The notes beneath the pieces were generated by a model. That model searched no databases, was not told the DNA's origin, and worked only from the letters and a program-made list of their open reading frames with translations. A stretch of 64,000 nucleotides of DNA from contig NZ_LT629696.1 in NCBI RefSeq assembly GCF_900100265.1, positions 992,001 through 1,056,000 on the forward strand, written 5' to 3'. Positions 6,714 to 15,070 of the stretch are shown in pieces. Made by a program: the position numbers and the translations under genes. The number at the start of each line of letters is the position of its first letter. Positions within the stretch are counted from its first letter, which is position 1. The DNA comes from Leifsonia sp. 466MF. GTDB taxonomy: Bacteria > Actinomycetota > Actinomycetes > Actinomycetales > Microbacteriaceae.

Positions 6714-9212
6714 GTGGCTATCACAGTCGTGAAGCGCAACGGCGAGCGCGAGCCGTACGACGCCAACAAGATCAACCTGGCCATCGAGAATGCGGCCCAG
6801 GGTCTTGACGAGAACATCACGTGGGTGACGCAGATCGCGAGCGAGCTCGAGCTCACGCTCTTCGACGGCATCACGACGCAGCAGCTCGACGAGGCGGTCA
6901 TCCAGGTCGCCCTCCAGAACGTCAAGGACGACCCGGCGTTCGATACCGTCGCCGCGCGCCTCCTCCTCAAGACGATCTACAAGCGCGTGCTCGGCGACTA
7001 CGAGAGCCACGACGAGCTCGTCGAGCTCCACACCTCCCGCTTCCGCGGCTACATCGAGCGGGGCGTCGCCGAGACGCTGCTCGACGGCCGTTTCACGACC
7101 GCGTTCGACCTCGACCGCCTGGCCGGCTACCTCGACCCCTCCCGCGACGAACTGCTGAAGTACATCGGCGTCGTCACCCTCAACAACCGCTACGGCATCA
7201 AGGCGCGCAACGGCGACTCCCTCGAGGTGCCCCAGTTCTTCTGGATGCGCATCGCGATGGGCCTCTCCCTCAACGAGGCCGACCCCACCAGCCACGCCAT
7301 CGCGTTCTACGACAAGATGTCGAAGCTCGAGTACCTGGCCGCCGGATCGACCCTGGTCAACGCCGGAACCGCCTACCCGCAGCTCTCCAACTGCTTCGTC
7401 ATGGAGATGCAGGACGACATCGAGCACATCGCGAAGAGCGTCCGCGACGTCATGTGGCTCACCAAGGGCACCGGCGGCATCGGCCTCTCGGTCACCAAGC
7501 TGCGTGCGCAGGGCTCGCCCATCCGCTCCAACAACACCACCTCCACCGGTCCGATCCCGTTCATGCACACGATCGACTCGGTACTGCGCGCGGTCAGCCG
7601 CGGCGGCAAGAAGTTCGGCGCCCTGTGCTTCTACATGGAGAACTGGCACATGGACTTCCCGGAGTTCCTCGACCTCCGTCAGAACTCCGGCGACCCGTAC
7701 CGCCGCACCCGCACGGCCAACACCGCGGTGTGGATCAGCGACGAGTTCATGAAGCGCGTCCAGAACGACGAGGACTGGTACCTCTTCGACCCGCTGGAGG
7801 TCGCCGACCTCAACGAGCTGTACGGCAAGGCCTTCTCGGAGCGCTACGCGCACTACGTCGCCGAGGCCGAGGCCGGCAACCTCAAGATGTTCAAGAAGAT
7901 CAGCGCCCGCGCGCAGTTCAAGGACATCCTGATGAGCCTCCAGACCACCAGCCACCCGTGGCTGACCTGGAAGGACACCATCAACAACCGTGCCCTCAAC
8001 AACAACACGGGCACCATCCACCTCTCCAACCTGTGCACCGAGATCACGCTGCCGCAGGACCGCGACAACGTCTCGGTCTGCAACCTCGCGTCGATCAACC
8101 TGTCGCGTCACCTGGTCGACGGGAAGATGGACTGGGAGCGCATCGAGGCCAGCGCCCGCCAGGCGGTCCGCCAGCTCGACAACCTCATCGACATCACCGT
8201 GTCGAGCGTTCCCGAGGCCGACTTCTCGAACCAGCAGAACCGCGCGATCGGCCTCGGCGTCATGGGCTTCACCGACGTCGTCGAGAAGCTGGGCCTCAGC
8301 TACGAGAGCGAAGAGGCCTACGCCCTGATCGACGAGATCATGGAGCACGTCTCGTACGCCGCCATCGACGAGAGCGCCGACCTGGCGCAGGAGCGCGGCG
8401 CGTACCCGAACTTCGAGGGCTCCCGCTGGTCGCAGGGTCTGGTGCCTTATGACTCGATCGCCCTCACCGAGGCCGACCGCGGCGTCCCGATCACCGTTGA
8501 CCGCACCATCCGCCTCGACTGGGACCGTCTCCGCGAGAAGGTCAAGGGCGGCATGCGCAACGCCACCCTCATGGCCATCGCGCCGACCGCGTCGATCGGT
8601 CTCGTCGCGGGCACCACGCCCGGCTTCGACCCGCAGTTCTCGCAGATCTTCAGCCGGTCGACCTCCTCGGGCAAGTTCCTCGAGGTCAACCGCAACCTGG
8701 TCGAGACGCTGCAGGAGCGCGGCATCTGGCAGGACGTCCGCGAGGCGATCTTGCGGTCGCAGGGCGACATCCAGAACATCGCGGAGATCCCGGACGAGGT
8801 TAAGGCCACGTTCAAGACGAGCTTCCAGCTCTCGCCGTACGCCTTCATCGAGGTCGCGGCCCGCGCCCAGAAGTGGATCGACCAGGCGATCAGCCGCAAC
8901 ATGTACCTCGAGACGCGCGACCTCGGCGACATGATGGACATCTACTACGCGGCCTGGGAGAAGGGCGTCAAGACGACGTACTACCTCCACATGAAGCCGC
9001 GTCACCAGGCCGAGCAGTCGACCGTCAAGGTCAACAAGGCCGAGGAGATCAGCGGAGGCCGCAAGGGCTTCGCCTCGGTCGGCGCCGGCGCTCCGGCTCC
9101 GGCTGCGGCTCCCGCCGTCACGGAGACCGCGCCGGCCTCCGCCCCCGCTCGCCGTGGCTTCGGCTTCGGCGGTCTCGGTTCCTCCACCCCGGCGGGCGGT
9201 GAGAACAAGTGA
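6714..9212 (+). CDS. nrdA: ribonucleoside-diphosphate reductase alpha subunit (class I)
   Basis: Catalytic subunit reducing ribonucleoside diphosphates; 832 aa. The N-terminal ~90 residues form an ATP-cone (VVKRNGEREPYDANKINLAI). Active-site cysteines are visible: Cys227 in SNCFVME, Cys441 in NLCTEITLP and Cys456 in SVCNLAS. The start is GTG 6714 with GAGGGAGA 4-5 bases upstream. The C-terminus is odd: after a Pro/Ala-rich linker (residues ~790-820) the frame stops at GGENK without the CxxC pair that normally reduces the active-site disulfide. That pair occurs in a 25-codon frame overlapping the stop codon (9209-9286). The gene is followed by nrdB and preceded by NrdR-like boxes, so NrdR repression is likely. 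Confidence 0.95.
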   Translation: MAITVVKRNGEREPYDANKINLAIENAAQGLDENITWVTQIASELELTLFDGITTQQLDEAVIQVALQNVKDDPAFDTVAARLLLKTIYKRVLGDYESHDELVELHTSRFRGYIERGVAETLLDGRFTTAFDLDRLAGYLDPSRDELLKYIGVVTLNNRYGIKARNGDSLEVPQFFWMRIAMGLSLNEADPTSHAIAFYDKMSKLEYLAAGSTLVNAGTAYPQLSNCFVMEMQDDIEHIAKSVRDVMWLTKGTGGIGLSVTKLRAQGSPIRSNNTTSTGPIPFMHTIDSVLRAVSRGGKKFGALCFYMENWHMDFPEFLDLRQNSGDPYRRTRTANTAVWISDEFMKRVQNDEDWYLFDPLEVADLNELYGKAFSERYAHYVAEAEAGNLKMFKKISARAQFKDILMSLQTTSHPWLTWKDTINNRALNNNTGTIHLSNLCTEITLPQDRDNVSVCNLASINLSRHLVDGKMDWERIEASARQAVRQLDNLIDITVSSVPEADFSNQQNRAIGLGVMGFTDVVEKLGLSYESEEAYALIDEIMEHVSYAAIDESADLAQERGAYPNFEGSRWSQGLVPYDSIALTEADRGVPITVDRTIRLDWDRLREKVKGGMRNATLMAIAPTASIGLVAGTTPGFDPQFSQIFSRSTSSGKFLEVNRNLVETLQERGIWQDVREAILRSQGDIQNIAEIPDEVKATFKTSFQLSPYAFIEVAARAQKWIDQAISRNMYLETRDLGDMMDIYYAAWEKGVKTTYYLHMKPRHQAEQSTVKVNKAEEISGGRKGFASVGAGAPAPAAAPAVTETAPASAPARRGFGFGGLGSSTPAGGENK

Positions 9213-9286
9213 ACAGCACCAAGATCGAGGAGTACTACGTGCCGGTCGACCCGATGGACGACCTGCAGTGCGAGTCCTGCCAGTAA
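9209..9286 (+). CDS. 25-codon ORF carrying the NrdA redox tail (CESCQ)
   Basis: A GTG overlapping the nrdA stop as GTGA opens a 25-codon frame that reads VNSTKIEEYYVPVDP, then MDDLQCESCQ and a TAA. The end CxxCQ, preceded by acidic residues, is what the flexible C-terminal tail of class I NrdA normally looks like. It is in the -1 frame relative to nrdA. Insertion of one G at 9209 (AAG-GTG instead of AAGTG) would fuse it to NrdA, so it is either a translationally coupled peptide, a real recent frameshift, or a sequencing error. No classical slippery heptamer is visible at the junction. Confidence 0.6.
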   Translation: MNSTKIEEYYVPVDPMDDLQCESCQ

Positions 9287-9324
9287 CCCGCCGACCCACC
9301 GAATAACGAAAGAGACGGAACACC

Positions 9325-10314
9325 ATGGGGATTCTGGGAACGGGAATCGAAGAGGGCCTGCTGCTCAAGCCGGTCACGTACCAGTGGGCGATGGACCTCT
9401 ACGACCAGGCCGTCGCGAACACCTGGTTCCCGAACGAGATCCAGCTCGGTGAGGACATCGCCGACTTCAAGCGGATGACCGACGAGGAGCGCCACGCGGT
9501 CACCTTCCTGATGAGCTACTTCAACCCGAACGAGCTGCTCGTCAACAAGGCCCTGGCCTTCGGTGTCTACCCCTACATCAACGCGGCTGAGGCGCACCTC
9601 TACCTCGCCAAGCAGATGTGGGAGGAGGCGAACCACTGCATGTCGTTCGAGTACGTCCTCGAGACGTTCCCGATCGATCGCGAACAGGCCTACAACTCCC
9701 ACGTCGACGTGCCGTCTATGGCGAAGAAGGAGGAGTTCGAGGTCCGCTTCATCAAGCGGATGACCGAGCAGGCGCTCGACATCACGACGACCGAGGGCAA
9801 GCAGGACTTCATCCGCAACCTGGTGGCGTACAACGTCATCCTCGAGGGGATCTGGTTCTACTCGGGCTTCATGGTGGCGCTCTCGTTCCGCCAGCGGAAC
9901 CTGCTGCGCAACTTCGGTTCGCTCATCGACTGGGTGGTGCGCGACGAGTCGCTGCACCTCAAGTTCGGCATCAACCTCATCCTGACGGTGCTGGAGGAGA
10001 ACCCGGACCTGCAGACGCCGGAGTTCGCCAACGAGATCCGCCAGATGATCCTGGACGCCGTGGAGATGGAGGAGCAGTACAACCGCGACCTCCTCCCGGG
10101 CGGCATCCTGGGCCTGAACGCGAACTACATCAACCAGTACGTGAAGTACCTGGCCGACCGCCGTCTGGAGGAGCTGGGCTTCGAGGCCGAGTACAAGGTC
10201 TCCAACCCGGCCAAGTGGATGGCGACCGCCAACGACACGCTGGAGCTGGTGAACTTCTTCGAGTCCACCAACACCTCCTACGAGTCGAACGCCAAGGCCT
10301 CCACCGGTCGCTGA
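9325..10314 (+). CDS. nrdB: ribonucleoside-diphosphate reductase beta subunit, class Ic-like
   Basis: Radical-generating subunit, 329 aa. The six metal ligands are seen as Glu70, Glu101, His104, Glu174, Glu208 and His211. The spacings (31 residues Glu70-Glu101, 34 residues Glu174-Glu208) match class I R2 proteins and not the R2lox oxidases. At the position of the tyrosyl radical, four residues after His104, there is Phe108 (EANHCMSFEY). The first ligand is Glu where class Ia has Asp. Both are hallmarks of class Ic enzymes such as the Chlamydia Mn/Fe protein, so a Mn/Fe cofactor without Tyr radical is inferred. Ribosome site GAAAGAG lies ~11 bases upstream. It sits 38 bases after the CESCQ frame and 1 base before the sulfurtransferase. 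Confidence 0.95.
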   Translation: MGILGTGIEEGLLLKPVTYQWAMDLYDQAVANTWFPNEIQLGEDIADFKRMTDEERHAVTFLMSYFNPNELLVNKALAFGVYPYINAAEAHLYLAKQMWEEANHCMSFEYVLETFPIDREQAYNSHVDVPSMAKKEEFEVRFIKRMTEQALDITTTEGKQDFIRNLVAYNVILEGIWFYSGFMVALSFRQRNLLRNFGSLIDWVVRDESLHLKFGINLILTVLEENPDLQTPEFANEIRQMILDAVEMEEQYNRDLLPGGILGLNANYINQYVKYLADRRLEELGFEAEYKVSNPAKWMATANDTLELVNFFESTNTSYESNAKASTGR

Positions 10315-10315
10315 T

Positions 10316-11200
10316 ATGGCAACGGAGACTTCTCCGCTGATCACCGCCGCCGCGCTGGACGTCGCTCTCGGGGCTGAATCCCTGTGGAGCGGCGCCGGCC
10401 GGCGGCGTTCGGCGTGGCGCGTGCTCGACGTCCGCTGGAAGCTGGGCGGACCGCCCGGCCGCGAGGAGTTCGAGCGCGGGCACATCCCCGGCGCGGTGTA
10501 CGTCGACCTGGACACCGAGCTGGCCGGGCATGGCGAGCCCACGGATGGTCGCCACCCGCTTCCGTCGCCGGACGCCTTCCAGGAGGCGGCGCGACGCTGG
10601 GGCCTCGGCGACGGCGACTCCGTCGTCGTGTACGACGACGCCTCCGGAACGTCCGCCGCCCGGGCGTGGTGGCTGCTGCGCCACGCGGGCGTGCGCGACG
10701 TCCGCGTCCTCGACGGCGGGATCGCCGCCTGGCGCGACGCCGGGATGCCGCTCGAGAAGGGGCCTGACGCTACGCCGATCCCCGGCAGCATCCACGTGCA
10801 GTTCGGCGCGCTTCCGACCCTCGACGGCGACGCGGCTGCCGCCCTCGCCGCCGCGGCGGACGCCGTGTTGCTGGACGCGCGCGCGGCCGAACGCTTCCGC
10901 GGCGAAGTGGAGCCGGTCGATCCGCGACCCGGCCACATCCCGGGTGCCGTCAGCGCACCCACCACGGACAATGTCGACGCCGACGGACGGATGCTTCCCG
11001 CCGACGCGCTGGCGGAACGGTTCCGCGGCCTCGGCATCGACGCCGACACGCCCGTCGGCGTGTACTGCGGATCGGGCGTCACGGCCGCCCACGAAGCCCT
11101 CGCCATGGTCGTCGCCGGTCTTCCGCTGCCCGCTCTGTACGCGGGTTCGTACTCGGCGTGGTCGAACGACCCGGAACGGCCGGTCGTTACGGGAGCGTGA
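10316..11200 (+). CDS. sseA: sulfurtransferase (two rhodanese domains)
   Basis: A 294-residue protein with two rhodanese modules. The N-terminal inactive module has VLDVRWKLGG, then HIPGAVYVDLD and WWLLRHAGV; the C-terminal module has LLDARAAERFRG, HIPGAVSAP and the catalytic loop CGSGVTAAHEA with its active cysteine. This loop fits the thiosulfate/3-mercaptopyruvate sulfurtransferase group that moves sulfane sulfur to cyanide or thiols. The ATG lies one base after the nrdB stop, so it is almost certainly translated from the nrd message. Why a sulfurtransferase is in the RNR operon is unclear. Confidence 0.9.
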   Translation: MATETSPLITAAALDVALGAESLWSGAGRRRSAWRVLDVRWKLGGPPGREEFERGHIPGAVYVDLDTELAGHGEPTDGRHPLPSPDAFQEAARRWGLGDGDSVVVYDDASGTSAARAWWLLRHAGVRDVRVLDGGIAAWRDAGMPLEKGPDATPIPGSIHVQFGALPTLDGDAAAALAAAADAVLLDARAAERFRGEVEPVDPRPGHIPGAVSAPTTDNVDADGRMLPADALAERFRGLGIDADTPVGVYCGSGVTAAHEALAMVVAGLPLPALYAGSYSAWSNDPERPVVTGA

Positions 11201-11438
11201 CCTCCGGGCGCCACCGCGGCGTCCGGGCGCATCCCGCGCGGGTTTCGCCGTGCGTCCACGCACAATTCCACGGATTTCGCTGCCGTAATCGACGAAACCT
11301 TCCGGAAACATCCGTGAAAAACGCCGTTCCCTGCGCGAATTAGTGTTGAAGCGCGGCGACGCCGCTGGGGTATCCTCCCCTTACCCTTGCAATACGCATC
11401 AGGCACATTCCTGTACAGGAAGAAGGACAACGACAATC

Positions 11439-12338
11439 ATGCGCATTCGTACCGTGGCTCCCATCGCCGCAGTCGCCGCCGTTGCAGCGCTCGCGCTCAG
11501 CGGTTGCGTCGACAACAGCACCCCGTCCGGCAGCTCAACGACGAGCTCGGTCTCGGACGTGAAGAAGGACGACACCCTCGCCGGACAGCTGCCCCAGAAG
11601 GTGAAGGATGCCGGCAAGCTGGTGGTCGGCATGGACAACACGTACCCGCCGAACGAGTTCAAGGACGACAACGCCCAGCCGGTCGGCTGGGAGGTCGACC
11701 TCGCCAAGGCCATCGGCGACAAGCTGGGGGTGAAGACGGAGTTCGCGATCGCGAAGTTCGACAACATCATCCCGAGCGTCGCCGGCGGCAAGGACGACTA
11801 CGGAATGTCGTCGTTCACCGACACCACCGAGCGCGAGCAGCAGGTCGACTTCGTCAACTACTACTCGGCAGGCATCCTCTGGGCCTCCCAGAAGGGCAAG
11901 GACATCGACCCGGACAACGCCTGCGGCCTGAAGGTCGCCGTCCAGTCGACGACCTACGAGGACACCGACGAGGTCCCCGCCAAGTCGAAGAAGTGCACGG
12001 ATGAGGGCAAGCCCGCCATCCAGGCGCTCCGCTACGACACCCAGGACGACGCGACGAACGCGGTCATCCTCGGCAAGGCGGACGCCCTCAGCGCCGACTC
12101 GCCCGTCACGCTGTACGCGATCTCGAAGTCGAACGGCAAGCTCCAGGAGGCCGGCAAGACCTTCGACGAGGCGCCCTACGGCCTCCCCGTCAAGAAGGAC
12201 TCGGAGCTCACCCCCGTGCTGCAGAAGGCCGTCCAGGCCCTCATCGACGACGGCACCTACAAGAAGATCCTCGACAAGTGGGGCGTCGCCGACGGCGCCG
12301 TCGAGACGGCCGAGGTCAACGCGGCCTCGAAGGGCTGA
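11439..12338 (+). CDS. amino acid ABC transporter substrate-binding lipoprotein
   Basis: Extracellular solute-binding protein family 3, 299 aa. The N-terminus is a lipoprotein signal: [20 protein letters not shown], then a lipobox LSGC (Cys at about residue 24), so the mature protein is lipid-anchored. The ligand domain carries [15 protein letters not shown] and the [19 protein letters not shown] segment, where the conserved Arg would bind an amino acid carboxylate. GAAGGA precedes ATG 11439 by about 12 bases. A possible promoter (TTGAAG at 11346, TATCCT at 11371, 19-base spacer) would leave a leader of about 55 bases. First gene of a three-gene importer; permease starts 5 bases after its stop. 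Confidence 0.9.
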   Translation: MRIRTVAPIAAVAAVAALALSGCVDNSTPSGSSTTSSVSDVKKDDTLAGQLPQKVKDAGKLVVGMDNTYPPNEFKDDNAQPVGWEVDLAKAIGDKLGVKTEFAIAKFDNIIPSVAGGKDDYGMSSFTDTTEREQQVDFVNYYSAGILWASQKGKDIDPDNACGLKVAVQSTTYEDTDEVPAKSKKCTDEGKPAIQALRYDTQDDATNAVILGKADALSADSPVTLYAISKSNGKLQEAGKTFDEAPYGLPVKKDSELTPVLQKAVQALIDDGTYKKILDKWGVADGAVETAEVNAASKG

Positions 12339-12343
12339 CCTTC

Positions 12344-13327
12344 ATGTCACAGAGCAACACCGCCCACCCGGCGACGGGATCCGTCCCGTCGCCGGGCGGG
12401 ACCCGTCCCGAGCCGATCAAGGCGATCAAGCTCCGGCACCCCTGGCGCATCGTCATCGCGGCGATCCTCATCCTCCTGCTGGTCTGGTTCATCGTGGACG
12501 CTTCCCAGCGCGAGGCCTACGGCTGGCAGTACGTCGGCAAGTACGTCTTCGACAAGCGCATCAGTGCTGCTGCGCTCGTCACCCTCCAGTTGACGATCTA
12601 CTCGATGATCATCGGCGTCGTGCTCGGCCTCATCCTCGCGGTGATGCGCCTCTCGCCGAACCCGGTCGTGAAGTCGGTCGCCTGGCTGTACCTGTGGATC
12701 TTCCGTGGCACCCCGGTCTACGTGCAGCTGGTCTTCTGGGGCCTGTTCTCGCTGATCTACCCGCAGATCTTCCTCGGCGTGCCGTGGACGAACATCGGCG
12801 TGGATCTGAACCTCGGCTTCATGCAGAACGCCTTCGTGATCGCCGTCATCGGTCTCGCGCTGAACGAGGCCGCGTACATGGCGGAGATCGTCCGCGCCGG
12901 CCTGCTCTCGGTCGACGAGGGCCAGGAGGAGGCGGCGACCGCGCTCGGCATGTCGTGGTGGCAGACGATGACCCGGATCGTCATCCCGCAGGCCATGCGC
13001 GTCATCATCCCGCCGACCGGCAACGAGGTGATCTCGATGCTGAAGACCACCTCGCTGGTGGCGGCGATCCCGCTGACGACCGACCTGTACGGCGTCGCGC
13101 GCGACATCTCGGCGGTCACCTACACGCCCATCCCGCTGCTCATCGTGGCGTCGCTCTGGTACCTGCTCTTCACCTCCTTGCTGATGGTCGGGCAGTACTT
13201 CTTGGAGAAGCGGTTCTCCCGCGGCGTCAACGCGCGCCGCCCGGACCGCAACGACCCGGCCCTCGCGACCGGCGCGCTCCCCGCGGCCGGCGCACCGGAC
13301 GGCAACGACCTCGGAGGCAAGGGATGA
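12344..13327 (+). CDS. amino acid ABC transporter permease
   Basis: A 327-residue membrane protein of the HisM/GlnP group. After a polar 35-residue N-terminus comes a hydrophobic anchor ([19 protein letters not shown]), then a long linker and five further segments. The EAA-loop that contacts the ATPase is present as [21 protein letters not shown] followed by IPPTGNE. The stretch [13 protein letters not shown] is the conserved polar amino acid permease motif. Only one permease is encoded, so it probably forms a homodimer. Its stop overlaps the ATPase start as ATGA, showing tight coupling. Confidence 0.92.
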   Translation: MSQSNTAHPATGSVPSPGGTRPEPIKAIKLRHPWRIVIAAILILLLVWFIVDASQREAYGWQYVGKYVFDKRISAAALVTLQLTIYSMIIGVVLGLILAVMRLSPNPVVKSVAWLYLWIFRGTPVYVQLVFWGLFSLIYPQIFLGVPWTNIGVDLNLGFMQNAFVIAVIGLALNEAAYMAEIVRAGLLSVDEGQEEAATALGMSWWQTMTRIVIPQAMRVIIPPTGNEVISMLKTTSLVAAIPLTTDLYGVARDISAVTYTPIPLLIVASLWYLLFTSLLMVGQYFLEKRFSRGVNARRPDRNDPALATGALPAAGAPDGNDLGGKG

Positions 13328-14097
13328 CCGACACGAAGACCCCCATGGTGCTGGCCGAGGGCGTCTCGAAGAGCTTCGGCTCGAACGAGGTGCTCAAGAG
13401 CATCGACCTCAAGGTGAACCCGGGCGAGGTGCTGTGCATCATCGGCCCGTCGGGCTCCGGCAAGTCGACGTTCCTCCGCTGCATCAACCATCTGGAGCGC
13501 GTCGACGCCGGCCGTCTCTCGGTCGACGGCGAAGTGGTCGGCTACCGCCAGCACGGCGACAAGCTGTACGAGCTGAAGCCGAAGGAGGCCGCCCGGCAGC
13601 GTCGCGAGATCGGGATGGTGTTCCAGCGGTTCAACCTCTTCCCGCACATGACCGCGCTGGAGAACATCATCGAGGCGCCCATCCGTGTGAAGGGCCTCTC
13701 GAAGGCGAAGGCGGTGGAGCGCGCGACCGAGCTGCTCGCCCGCGTGGGACTCAGCGACAAGGGCGACCACTACCCGTCGCAGCTGTCCGGCGGTCAGCAG
13801 CAGCGCGTAGCGATCGCGCGTGCGCTCGCGATGGACCCCAAGCTGATGCTGTTCGACGAGCCCACCTCGGCGCTCGACCCGGAGCTCGTCGGCGAAGTGC
13901 TGGATGTGATGAAGGGCCTCGCCGCGAGCGGCATGACCATGGTGGTCGTGACGCACGAGATGGGCTTCGCCCGCGAGGTCGCGGACGAGCTGGTGTTCAT
14001 GGACGGCGGCGTCGTCGTCGAGTCCGGCGACCCGCGCGAAGTGCTCAGCAACCCGCAGCACCAGCGGACGCAGGCGTTCCTCTCGAAGGTGCTCTAG
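13324..14097 (+). CDS. amino acid ABC transporter ATP-binding protein
   Basis: A 257-residue ABC ATPase with Walker [10 protein letters not shown] (41-49), signature LSGGQ (154-158) and Walker B LMLFDEP (174-180) followed by the THEMGF switch-His region. The layout matches GlnQ/HisP-type importers of polar amino acids. The start ATG 13324 overlaps the permease stop by four bases; GGAGGCAAGGG lies just upstream. The last gene of the importer operon; a 20-base-stem hairpin begins 10 bases after its stop and is probably the terminator. The amino acid transported is unknown. Confidence 0.95.
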   Translation: MTDTKTPMVLAEGVSKSFGSNEVLKSIDLKVNPGEVLCIIGPSGSGKSTFLRCINHLERVDAGRLSVDGEVVGYRQHGDKLYELKPKEAARQRREIGMVFQRFNLFPHMTALENIIEAPIRVKGLSKAKAVERATELLARVGLSDKGDHYPSQLSGGQQQRVAIARALAMDPKLMLFDEPTSALDPELVGEVLDVMKGLAASGMTMVVVTHEMGFAREVADELVFMDGGVVVESGDPREVLSNPQHQRTQAFLSKVL

Positions 14098-14106
14098 CCT
14101 CCCCTC

Positions 14107-14168
14107 ATCGGCTCCGGAGTTTTTCGGCCTCGACACGGCGTGTCGGGGCGAAAAACTCCGGAGCCGAT
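14107..14168. terminator. 20-bp-stem hairpin, family B copy 1
   Basis: Perfect inverted repeat ATCGGCTCCGGAGTTTTTCG and its complement, with a 22-base loop. The stem has T5 on the plus strand arm and A5 on the other, the same core (GGAGTTTTTCG) as in the copies at 27743 and 56739. It begins 10 bases after the ABC ATPase stop; its right edge overlaps the -10-like TAGCAT of the next gene. Confidence 0.85.
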
Positions 14169-14179
14169 AGCATCACGGG

Positions 14180-14950
14180 GTGGATGCGAAGCGGGCTGTG
14201 GTGTTCGTGACCGGTGCGAGCCGACGGGGGTCGATCGGCGATGCGATCGCCCGGAACCTCGCGTCCATCGGGTTCGATGTCGCGTTCGGGTACTGGGACG
14301 GGTACGACTCGGAGATGCCGTGGGGTGCGCATCCGACCGAGCACGAGGCGCTCGCGGAGGAGCTGCGCGGGATGGGCGCTCGCGCGTTGCCCGTGCCGGT
14401 CGACCTGGCGGACACGGAGGCTCCGGCCGCCGCGATGGCGCGGGTGCGCGACGAGCTGGGACCGGTGCAGGCGCTCGTGATGAGCCACGCGCACTCGGTC
14501 GACAGCGGCATCCTCGACACCTCGGTTGAGGCGTTCGACCGGCATTTCGCCGTGAACACGCGCGGCTCGTGGCTGCTCATCAGGGCGTTCGCCGAGCAGT
14601 TCCCGTCCGGCGCATCCGGTCTCGGGCGGATCGTCGCGCTGACCAGCGACCACACCGCGCACAACCTGCCGTACGGCGCGAGCAAGGGTGCCCTCGACCG
14701 GATCGTGAAGGCTGCCGCCGTCGAGCTTGCGCACCTCGGGATTACGGCCAACCTCATCAATCCCGGACCGATCGACACCGGGTGGATGACGCCCGAACTG
14801 GTCGAGCAGTTGACAGCGGAGACCGCGCTGGGCCGCCTGGGACGCCCGCACGACACCGCCGGCCTCGTCGCGTTCCTCCTGTCCGAGAGCGGCGGCTGGA
14901 TCACCGGCCAGCTCCTCCACTCCAACGGCGGCTTCCACCTCGGCGTCTGA
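14180..14950 (+). CDS. SDR family oxidoreductase
   Basis: A 256-residue short-chain dehydrogenase-like protein. The cofactor loop is TGASRRGSIG (11-20), a form seen in FabG- and enoyl-reductase-like SDRs, and the catalytic Ser156, Tyr165 and Lys169 (YGASK) are present. In place of the usual NNAG there is VMSHAHS, so the active-site structure is atypical. The C-terminus ends GQLLHSNGGFHLGV. GTG 14180 is chosen because TAGCAT ends 6 bases upstream, which fits leaderless expression; there is no ribosome site. Substrate unknown. It is convergent with hrpA, with a long perfect hairpin between. Confidence 0.85.
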   Translation: MDAKRAVVFVTGASRRGSIGDAIARNLASIGFDVAFGYWDGYDSEMPWGAHPTEHEALAEELRGMGARALPVPVDLADTEAPAAAMARVRDELGPVQALVMSHAHSVDSGILDTSVEAFDRHFAVNTRGSWLLIRAFAEQFPSGASGLGRIVALTSDHTAHNLPYGASKGALDRIVKAAAVELAHLGITANLINPGPIDTGWMTPELVEQLTAETALGRLGRPHDTAGLVAFLLSESGGWITGQLLHSNGGFHLGV

Positions 14951-14975
14951 CCCCGTATCCCTCGTCAGCCGCCCG

Positions 14976-15041
14976 CCGTCGAGTCCGCAAACTTTGCACG
15001 CCACACACGGTTGGAGTGTGCAAAGTTTGCGGACTCGACGG
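14976..15041. terminator. 24-bp perfect-stem hairpin (family D)
   Basis: Perfect inverted repeat with arms CCGTCGAGTCCGCAAACTTT-GCAC and complement, 18-base loop. It starts 26 bases after the SDR stop and ends 30 bases before the hrpA stop on the other strand, a convergent position that suits a bidirectional terminator. No terminal T-run. Only one copy in the window. Confidence 0.8.
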
Positions 15042-15070
15042 TGGGACGGAGTGGGGCGGAGGCGCGAGGG

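Noticed and set aside
9195..9215. Programmed -1 frameshift at the nrdA end
   Set aside because: No X-XXY-YYZ slippery heptamer or obvious downstream pseudoknot is visible at AACAAGTGA, so a start/stop overlap or lost base is preferred.
6693..9377. Long open frame on the minus strand opposite nrdA (894 codons)
   Set aside because: Antisense shadow of nrdA: low-complexity Arg/Val/Asp/Leu composition, no ribosome site and no recognisable domain, while the plus strand has a clear nrdA.
9325..10314. NrdB as an R2-like ligand-binding oxidase (R2lox)
   Set aside because: Ligand spacings 31 and 34 and adjacency to nrdA fit a true R2; R2lox proteins have longer spacings and no nrdA partner.
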